NCBI RefSeq assembly: GCF_001556515.1
Contig: NZ_LSJA01000154.1
Coordinates: 1-6,676, forward strand
DNA length: 6,676 bases
From: Caulobacter sp. CCH9-E1
GTDB taxonomy: Bacteria > Pseudomonadota > Alphaproteobacteria > Caulobacterales > Caulobacteraceae
Direction: 5' to 3'
Part shown: one piece after another, positions 1-6,676 of the stretch
Layout: every line of letters begins with the position of its first letter
Numbering within the stretch: position 1 is the first letter of the stretch
Translations under genes and position numbers: made by a program
Notes under the pieces: generated by a model
The model's input: only the letters and a program-made list of their open reading frames with translations
Databases searched by the model: none
What the model was told of the DNA's origin: nothing

Positions 1-1175
1 CCCTCCCCCAGACCCCCCTCCTCGTCGTCGACCGCGCCGCCCTCGAGCGCAACATCGACCGCATGCAGGCCCTCTGCGACGCCGCCGGCGTGCGCCTGCG
101 GGCCCATGGCAAGACCCACAAGTGCTCCGCCCTCGGCCGGCTGATCGTCGAGCGCGGCGCCGTGGGCCTCTGCTGCCAGACGGTGGGCGAGGCCGAGGCC
201 TATGTCGCGGGCGGGATCAGGGACGTTCTGGTCACCGCCCCGGTCCCGGCCTGGGGTCCGCCGCGCCTCGCCGCGCTCGCCAAGACCGGCGCTGTGGTCG
301 GCGCGGTCGTCGACGACGAAGGCCAGATCGACCGCCTGTCCGACGCGGCCGTGGCCGCCGGCGCCGTCCTGGACGTCGTGGTCGACCTCGACCTCGGCAC
401 CCACCGCGCGGGCGTCTATCCGCATGAAGCCCTGGCCCTGGCCCGCGCCATCGACGCCGCGCCGGGCGTGCGCTTCGGCGGGATCCAGGCCTATCTCGGC
501 CACCTGCAGCACCTGGACGACGGGGCGCTGCGCAAGTCCGCCGACGAGGCCGCCTTCGCCACGCTGAAGACCCTGGTCGCCGAGCTGACCCAAGCTGGAC
601 TTCCCCCGCCGGTGGTGACGGGCGGCGGCACCGGCACCCACGCCTTCGACCTCGCGTCGGGCGTCTTCACGGAGCTGCAGGCTGGCTCCTACGCGGTGAT
701 GGACGTCGAGTACGACGCCTGCGGCGCGCCCGGCGGCGGCGACTGGCCGTTCGAGCCGGCTCTGTTCGTGGCCTCCACCGTCGTCTCGGCCCGCCACAAG
801 AGCCATGTCGTCTGCGACGCCGGCTTCAAGGCCATGTCGATGGACGGCCCGCCGGCCCGCGTCGTCGCAGGCGCCGCGCCCGGCTCGCTGTGGCGACCGA
901 TGGGCGACGAGCACGGCATGATCGCTCACCCTTCGACCTTCGACGTGCTGAAGGCCTCGGGCGGGACGCCGCTGGGCTTTGACACGGCGGTGGCCGGCGC
1001 GGACGCCGATCCCGCCCGCGCCTGGCCCGCCGACGCGCCCCGTGTCGGCGAGCTCGTCTGGCTGCAACCCGGCCACTGCGACCCGACCATCAACCTCTAC
1101 GACGCCCTGCATGTCTGGGACGGCCAGCGGCTGGAGCGCTGGGCGGTGGATGGGCGGCGGGTGAGCGCTGTCTAA
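1..1175 (+). CDS. DSD1-family PLP-dependent enzyme, D-threonine aldolase type (5' truncated by window)
   Basis: Fold-type III PLP enzyme (alanine-racemase-like barrel plus C-terminal beta domain) expected to act on beta-hydroxy D-amino acids, for example splitting D-threonine to glycine and acetaldehyde with a divalent metal. Reading begins at base 3 with a family-typical N-terminal stretch (TPLLVVDRAALERNIDRM), so the ATG at 63 is internal and the true start lies upstream. Counting from that Met, the PLP lysine is Lys17 in AHGKTHKC, the glycine-rich phosphate-binding loop GGGTGT is at 187-192, ELQAGSYAVMD follows, and GHCDPTINLYD lies near the C-terminus. His338 and Asp340 form the H-x-D metal pair of D-threonine aldolases; D-serine dehydratases of this family have H-x-C. 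The aldolase-type call rests on that, so D-3-hydroxyaspartate aldolase or an uncharacterised relative remain possible. Stop TAA at 1173-1175; a repeat starts 18 bases later. Confidence 0.9.
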   Translation, partial: LPQTPLLVVDRAALERNIDRMQALCDAAGVRLRAHGKTHKCSALGRLIVERGAVGLCCQTVGEAEAYVAGGIRDVLVTAPVPAWGPPRLAALAKTGAVVGAVVDDEGQIDRLSDAAVAAGAVLDVVVDLDLGTHRAGVYPHEALALARAIDAAPGVRFGGIQAYLGHLQHLDDGALRKSADEAAFATLKTLVAELTQAGLPPPVVTGGGTGTHAFDLASGVFTELQAGSYAVMDVEYDACGAPGGGDWPFEPALFVASTVVSARHKSHVVCDAGFKAMSMDGPPARVVAGAAPGSLWRPMGDEHGMIAHPSTFDVLKASGGTPLGFDTAVAGADADPARAWPADAPRVGELVWLQPGHCDPTINLYDALHVWDGQRLERWAVDGRRVSAV

Positions 1176-1192
1176 GGCCTAAGTCCTCTTCT

Positions 1193-1299
1193 CGTGTCAT
1201 CCCGGCCGAAGCGCAGCGAAGAGCCGGGACCCAGGGGCGACCGCACTGCGTCGGCGCCTGGGTCCCGGATAGCCTCTGCGAGGCTTCCGGGATGACACG
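1193..1299. repeat. Intergenic interrupted palindrome, family A
   Basis: Two arms of 43 bases (1193-1235 and 1257-1299) are inverted copies around a 21-base centre. The outer 13 bases (CGTGTCATCCCGG against CCGGGATGACACG) and the inner 12 (CCGGGACCCAGG against CCTGGGTCCCGG) match perfectly; the middle 18 match only partly. The centre (1236-1256) is itself nearly palindromic. The wording resembles short dispersed palindromes common between genes in GC-rich alphaproteobacteria (recalled, not searched). It starts 18 bases after the aldolase-type gene and is followed by ATTTTGG, so it could act as a transcription terminator, although the T-run is only four bases. No transposase or clear target duplication is visible. 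Bases 1300-1415 between it and the next gene show no convincing promoter; a weak -10-like TCTACGTT lies at 1367. Confidence 0.85.
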
Positions 1300-1406
1300 G
1301 ATTTTGGCGGTATCGCTACCTGGTCATCCCCCACGCCACGCCCCCTAGCCACGCCTTCAAACCCCCTCTACGTTCCCGCGCTCAACGACAAGATTTGCTC
1401 CCGAAT

Positions 1407-1410
1407 GGAG
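1407..1410 (+). promoter_or_regulatory. Ribosome binding site deciding the M28 peptidase start
   Basis: GGAG ends five bases before the ATG at 1416. It favours that start over an in-frame TTG at 1395, because translation from 1416 places a classic signal peptide at the very N-terminus while the TTG start would add seven uncharacteristic residues ahead of it. Confidence 0.75.
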
Positions 1411-1415
1411 TTGCG

Positions 1416-3101
<1,686 letters not shown>

Positions 3102-3107
3102 GGCTTT

Positions 3108-3134
3108 TCGGGAGGGAGCCATTCTCCCTCCCGA
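3108..3134 (+). terminator. Terminator-like hairpin after the peptidase gene
   Basis: A perfect 11-bp stem (TCGGGAGGGAG, 3108-3118, with CTCCCTCCCGA, 3124-3134) closes a five-base loop, CCATT, beginning seven bases after the peptidase stop. There is no downstream T-run, so classical intrinsic termination is uncertain; the structure may instead protect the mRNA 3' end. Its last four bases overlap the left arm of the next repeat, so the two foldings partly compete. Confidence 0.4.
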
Positions 3135-3260
3135 CCTCCCCGGCGAAGGCCGGGGCCCAGTTTCAGCCTGAGCGGTTGGAGGTGTCGCGCCAGCGGCCTC
3201 GACCGCTCGGCAGGCGCTTGTGGGTTCGATCTGGACCCCGGCATTCGCCGGGGAGGTCGG
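3131..3260. repeat. Intergenic interrupted palindrome, family B
   Basis: Arms of 30 bases at 3131-3160 and 3231-3260 are reverse complements at 28 of 30 positions (outer words CCGACCTCCCCGG and CCGGGGAGGTCGG). The 70-base interior holds a second nested pair, GAGCGGT (3170-3176) with ACCGCTC (3202-3208). The whole unit can fold as one long hairpin with a branched tip. The right arm contains GGGGAGG (3250-3256), a near-perfect Shine-Dalgarno sequence on the + strand that would be buried when the arms pair. The element sits between the peptidase and sdaA. Confidence 0.85.
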
Positions 3261-3264
3261 AGTT

Positions 3265-3293
3265 ATGAGCGATAGAGATATCCAGAGTTCCCC

Positions 3294-3297
<4 letters not shown>
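3265..3297 (+). CDS. Possible 10-residue leader ORF coupled to sdaA
   Basis: ATG at 3265 opens a 10-codon ORF, MSDRDIQSSP, ending in TGA at 3295-3297. The stop overlaps the sdaA ATG as ATGA, the usual arrangement for translational coupling. GGGGAGG at 3250-3256 lies eight bases before its ATG, a far better ribosome site than the weak AGAG (3284-3287) ahead of sdaA itself. Three of ten codons are serine (AGC, AGT, TCC), which is suggestive ahead of a serine-degrading enzyme but could be chance. The ribosome site belongs to repeat B. I do not know this peptide from any family; its role, if translated, would be to deliver ribosomes to sdaA. Confidence 0.35.
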
Positions 3298-4682
<1,385 letters not shown>

Positions 4683-4689
4683 GCAAGTT

Positions 4690-4803
4690 CCTCCCCCGCG
4701 ATGCGGGGGAGGTGGCCCAGCGGGCCGGAGGGGGCCATCTCGGCGTAGACGGTGCTCGCCCCCTCAGTCGCTCCGCGACAGCTCCCCCGCATCGCGGGGG
4801 AGC
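4690..4803. repeat. Intergenic two-hairpin palindrome, family C (complete copy)
   Basis: Arms 4690-4735 and 4758-4803 are inverted copies at about 37 of 46 positions. Each outer end is itself a perfect 10-bp hairpin with a three-base loop: CCTCCCCCGC-gat-GCGGGGGAGG (4690-4712) and GCTCCCCCGC-atc-GCGGGGGAGC (4781-4803). The inner ends are GAGGGGGC and GCCCCCTC. The layout resembles paired REP-type elements, although I see no REP transposase. It starts seven bases after the sdaA stop and could stabilise or end that transcript. A second copy begins at 6603. Confidence 0.88.
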
Positions 4804-4816
4804 ATCTGCTCGGCGC

Positions 4817-4844
4817 TTGCCGATCGCGCTCCTTTTGCTAGGGT
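4817..4844 (+). promoter_or_regulatory. Candidate housekeeping promoter of the DUF72 gene
   Basis: TTGCCGA (4817-4823) and GCTAGGGT (4837-4844), separated by 13 bases, approximate the Caulobacter housekeeping pattern TTGACGS, 10-14 bases, GCTANAWC. Transcription would start near 4850, giving a leader of about 25 bases before the ATG at 4876. It lies 13 bases beyond repeat C. Confidence 0.5.
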
Positions 4845-4875
4845 GCGCCCCGGAACATCAAGGGAACATCCACGC

Positions 4876-5625
4876 ATGGGCAAGATCCGAACCGGCATCG
4901 GCGGCTGGACGTTCGAGCCGTGGCGCGGGACGTTCTATCCCGAGGATCTCAAGCAAAAGGACGAGCTGAAATACGCCTCGTCCAAGCTGACCAGCATCGA
5001 GATCAACGGCACGTACTATTCGACCTTCAAGCCCAACAGCTGGCAGAAGTGGCGCGACGAGACGCCCGACGACTTCGTGTTCTCGGTGAAGGCCAGCCGG
5101 TTCTGCACCAATCGCCGGGTGCTGTCGGAGAACAACGACTCGCTCGAGAAATTCCTGTCCCAGGGCCTGGAGGAACTCGGTCCGAAGCTTGGCCCGATCA
5201 ACTGGCAGTTCATGGCGACCAAGAAGTTCGATCCGGCGGATTTCGAGGGATTCCTCAAATTGCTGCCAAAGGAGCTGAAGGGCCTGCGCCTGCGCCACGC
5301 GCTGGAGGTTCGCAGCCCGACCTTCGCCTGCCAGGAATTCTACGACCTCGCGGCCAAGTACGGCGCGGCCATCGTCTACGCGGTCGACGACGAAGAGCCG
5401 ACCTGGCCCTGCATCGACCAGCCCACCGCCGACTTCACCTACGCCCGGCTGATGTCGAGCAAGGCGGACGAGCCGACGGGGATGACCTCCGACGAGCTGG
5501 ACGGGATCGCGGCCCAGACGCGCGAGTGGGCCAAGCGCGGCGACGTCTTCGCCTATTTCATCGCCGGGGCGAAGGTGCGCAATCCGGCGGCGGCGATGGC
5601 GCTGATCGAGAAGCTGGGGGGCTGA
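4876..5625 (+). CDS. DUF72 (YecE-like) TIM-barrel protein of unknown function
   Basis: 249-residue soluble, presumably cytoplasmic protein of the DUF72 family, within the family's usual size. Family marks in order: GIGGWTFEPWRGTFYP at 7-22; SIEINGTYYSTF at 40-51; the segment around 66-83 with FVFSVKASR and the arginines of NRRVL; LGPINWQF at 105-112; ALEVRSPTF at 142-150; and a C-terminal block with FTYARLM (187-193) and DVFAYFIAGAKVRNPAAA (223-240). Members fold as TIM barrels, but no reaction is established and I infer none. The ATG at 4876 is preferred over an in-frame GTG at 4843 because the conserved block begins immediately after it, AAGGGA (4860-4865) lies ten bases upstream, and the GTG falls within the predicted -10 element. 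It stops seven bases before a palindrome shared with the opposing gene. Confidence 0.92.
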   Translation: MGKIRTGIGGWTFEPWRGTFYPEDLKQKDELKYASSKLTSIEINGTYYSTFKPNSWQKWRDETPDDFVFSVKASRFCTNRRVLSENNDSLEKFLSQGLEELGPKLGPINWQFMATKKFDPADFEGFLKLLPKELKGLRLRHALEVRSPTFACQEFYDLAAKYGAAIVYAVDDEEPTWPCIDQPTADFTYARLMSSKADEPTGMTSDELDGIAAQTREWAKRGDVFAYFIAGAKVRNPAAAMALIEKLGG

Positions 5626-5631
5626 GCGAAA

Positions 5632-5765
5632 CCCTCTCCCAGAGGGAGAGGGAGGGACCCGCGCGCAGCGCGGGAGGGTGAGGGGTTAAAGCCCTCGACC
5701 GCGAAACCCCTCACCCTCCCACCGCTTTTAGCGGCGGGCCCCGCCCTCTCCCTCTGGGAGAGGGG
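5632..5765. repeat. Interrupted palindrome between convergent genes, family D
   Basis: Arms 5632-5687 and 5705-5765 are inverted copies around a 17-base centre, matching strongly at the outer ends (CCCTCTCCC, three bases, GGGAGAGGG in both arms: 5632-5652 and 5744-5764) and the inner ends (GAGGGTGAGGGGTT against AACCCCTCACCCTC). Each arm also has an inner hairpin: CCCGCGC-gca-GCGCGGG (5658-5674) and CCGCT-ttt-AGCGG (5722-5734). It starts six bases after the DUF72 stop and extends into the DUF1295 coding region. It may stabilise both 3' ends; no strong T-run supports intrinsic termination. GCGAAACCC occurs directly at the start of both arms (5626-5634 and 5701-5709). Confidence 0.9.
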
Positions 5766-6546
5766 TATTCCTCGGAAACCACGGCACGAACCCGCTGGTC
5801 CGCGCGACGTACTCCGCATAGCCCGGCTTGGACTTCTTCATCTTGCCCTCGGTGGTCGGCACGCCGCTCCACTTGGTCAGCAGGAAGGTGATCAGCACCG
5901 GGCCCGGCAGGGCCCAGGCGCCCAGGCCCGTCTCGGCGGCGATCAGATAGAGGCCCCACCAGACGCAGGCGTCGCCGAAATAGTTCGGGTGGCGGGTGTA
6001 GCGCCACAGGCCCTGGTCCATGACCTTGCCGGTGTTGTCCGGGTTGGCCTTGAAGGCGGTCAGTTGGGCGTCGCCGATGGTCTCGAACAGGATGCCGACG
6101 ATGGCCAGCGCCGCCCCGGCATAGGCCAGGGCGCCCAGCGTCCCCGGTCCCTGGCCCAGCTGCACCGGCAGGGCGACGACATAGCCCAGCACCGCCTGCA
6201 GCCCGAAGACGATGATCAGCGCGGTGGTGGCGAAGCTCCACTTCTTGGCCTTCTCATAGTGGGCGAAGATCGCGACATAGCGGCGGTCCGCCCCGTGCTT
6301 GCGCCAGCGCCACAGCAGATAGACCCCCAGCCGCCCCGCCCACAGGGTGCAGAGACCTGTCAGCAAGGCGCCATGCGGCGTGATCGGCCCCTGCAGCAGC
6401 GTGCTCCAGGCCAGCAGCGCCATGCTCGGCCCCCACCAGGCGTCGATGAAGCTGACGTCCCGCGTCCGCAGGCTGACGCCCCATAGGGCCAGGAACGCGA
6501 CCGCCGAGACGGCGGCGTTGACGGCGAGGATGGTGAGGATGGGCAT
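5728..6546 (-). CDS. DUF1295 integral membrane protein (steroid 5-alpha-reductase-like)
   Basis: 272-residue multi-pass inner-membrane protein of the DUF1295 family, related to 3-oxo-5-alpha-steroid 4-dehydrogenases and isoprenylcysteine methyltransferase-like proteins. About seven hydrophobic segments are visible (roughly 3-23, 37-52, 58-80, 104-128, 136-156, 190-206, 210-225). The family core is LWRYTRHPNYFGDACVWWGLY (180-200, with His186 and Asn188), and the usual C-terminal block KPGYAEYVARTSGFVPWFP (240-258). A reductase acting on a lipid-like substrate is family-based inference only; no substrate can be read. The ATG at 6546 is chosen because the MPILTIL membrane segment starts there; the longer ORF from a GTG at 6654 would translate repeat sequence. 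The ribosome site is weak (AGAGA). Residues 261-272 (TPLPEGEGGARR) and the TAA stop lie in repeat D and look acquired. It converges with the DUF72 gene; no promoter is evident upstream. Confidence 0.9.
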   Translation of the reverse strand: MPILTILAVNAAVSAVAFLALWGVSLRTRDVSFIDAWWGPSMALLAWSTLLQGPITPHGALLTGLCTLWAGRLGVYLLWRWRKHGADRRYVAIFAHYEKAKKWSFATTALIIVFGLQAVLGYVVALPVQLGQGPGTLGALAYAGAALAIVGILFETIGDAQLTAFKANPDNTGKVMDQGLWRYTRHPNYFGDACVWWGLYLIAAETGLGAWALPGPVLITFLLTKWSGVPTTEGKMKKSKPGYAEYVARTSGFVPWFPRNTPLPEGEGGARR

Positions 6547-6602
6547 GAGGGTCTCTGGGCGGAAGATGCGGTTGATACGGGCGCCGAGGCGTTTTGGTTG
6601 AT

Positions 6603-6676
6603 CCTCCCCCGCGATGCGGGGGAGGTGGCCCGAAGGGTCGGAGGGGGCCAGCACGGCATGGGTCCAGTTTGCCCCC
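6603..6676. repeat. Family C palindrome, second copy, cut by window end
   Basis: The first 29 bases are identical to the copy at 4690, including the perfect 10-bp hairpin with loop GAT (6603-6625), followed by the shared GGAGGGGGCCA. The final GCCCCC matches the expected start of the right half, so the element probably continues past the window. It has the same left-to-right orientation as the first copy and lies 57 bases upstream of the DUF1295 start codon. Confidence 0.8.

Noticed and set aside
63..65. ATG at 63 as the start of the aldolase-type gene
   Set aside because: The 20 in-frame codons before it encode conserved N-terminal family sequence, so the gene begins before the window.
4690..4803. 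CRISPR-like array from the repeated GC-rich words
   Set aside because: The repeats are inverted, not evenly spaced direct copies with unique spacers, and no cas gene is present.
4920..5681. A 253-codon + strand frame overlapping the DUF72 gene
   Set aside because: Arg/Gly-rich out-of-frame shadow of a gene with clear family motifs; it runs into repeat D.
5989..6486. A 165-codon + strand frame opposite the DUF1295 gene
   Set aside because: Gln/Arg/Pro-rich antisense shadow with no domain; the opposite strand has membrane segments and the HPNYFG core.
6547..6654. N-terminal extension of the DUF1295 protein from a GTG at 6654
   Set aside because: The distal part of the extension (SGHLPRIAGED) is translated repeat C, and the family's first membrane segment begins right after the ATG at 6546.

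Overview
The window looks like chromosome from a GC-rich alphaproteobacterium, most likely Caulobacter or another member of the Caulobacterales. This is inferred from codons strongly biased to G or C in the third position, a promoter resembling the Caulobacter housekeeping pattern (TTGACGS, spacer, GCTANAWC), and GC-rich palindromic repeats filling the gaps between genes. I see no phage, transposase, defence, CRISPR or RNA gene.

Layout, left to right. (1) The 3' part of a PLP-dependent enzyme of the D-threonine aldolase / D-serine dehydratase-like family on the + strand, whose start lies before the window. (2) A 107-bp palindromic repeat. (3) A secreted M28-family zinc aminopeptidase (+). (4) A terminator-like hairpin followed by a 130-bp interrupted palindrome. 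(5) A possible 10-codon leader ORF overlapping the start of sdaA by four bases, then sdaA, an iron-sulfur L-serine ammonia-lyase (+). (6) A 114-bp repeat and a candidate promoter. (7) A DUF72 (YecE-like) protein (+). (8) A 134-bp palindrome between convergent genes. (9) A DUF1295 membrane protein (- strand), whose last 12 codons and stop lie inside that palindrome. (10) The left part of a second copy of the element in (6), cut by the window edge.

The genes do not form one clear pathway. The first three share a loose amino-acid theme: a beta-hydroxy D-amino acid enzyme, a periplasmic peptidase releasing amino acids, and a serine deaminase feeding pyruvate. Each is separated by about 190-240 bases containing a repeat, so a single operon is doubtful. 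DUF72 and DUF1295 are conserved families of uncertain function in a tail-to-tail arrangement.

The most notable feature is the repeats rather than the genes. Every gap holds a two-armed palindrome. At least four sequence families are present, and two of the elements have become parts of genes: one supplies the C-terminus of the DUF1295 protein, and one supplies a strong ribosome-binding sequence just ahead of sdaA.
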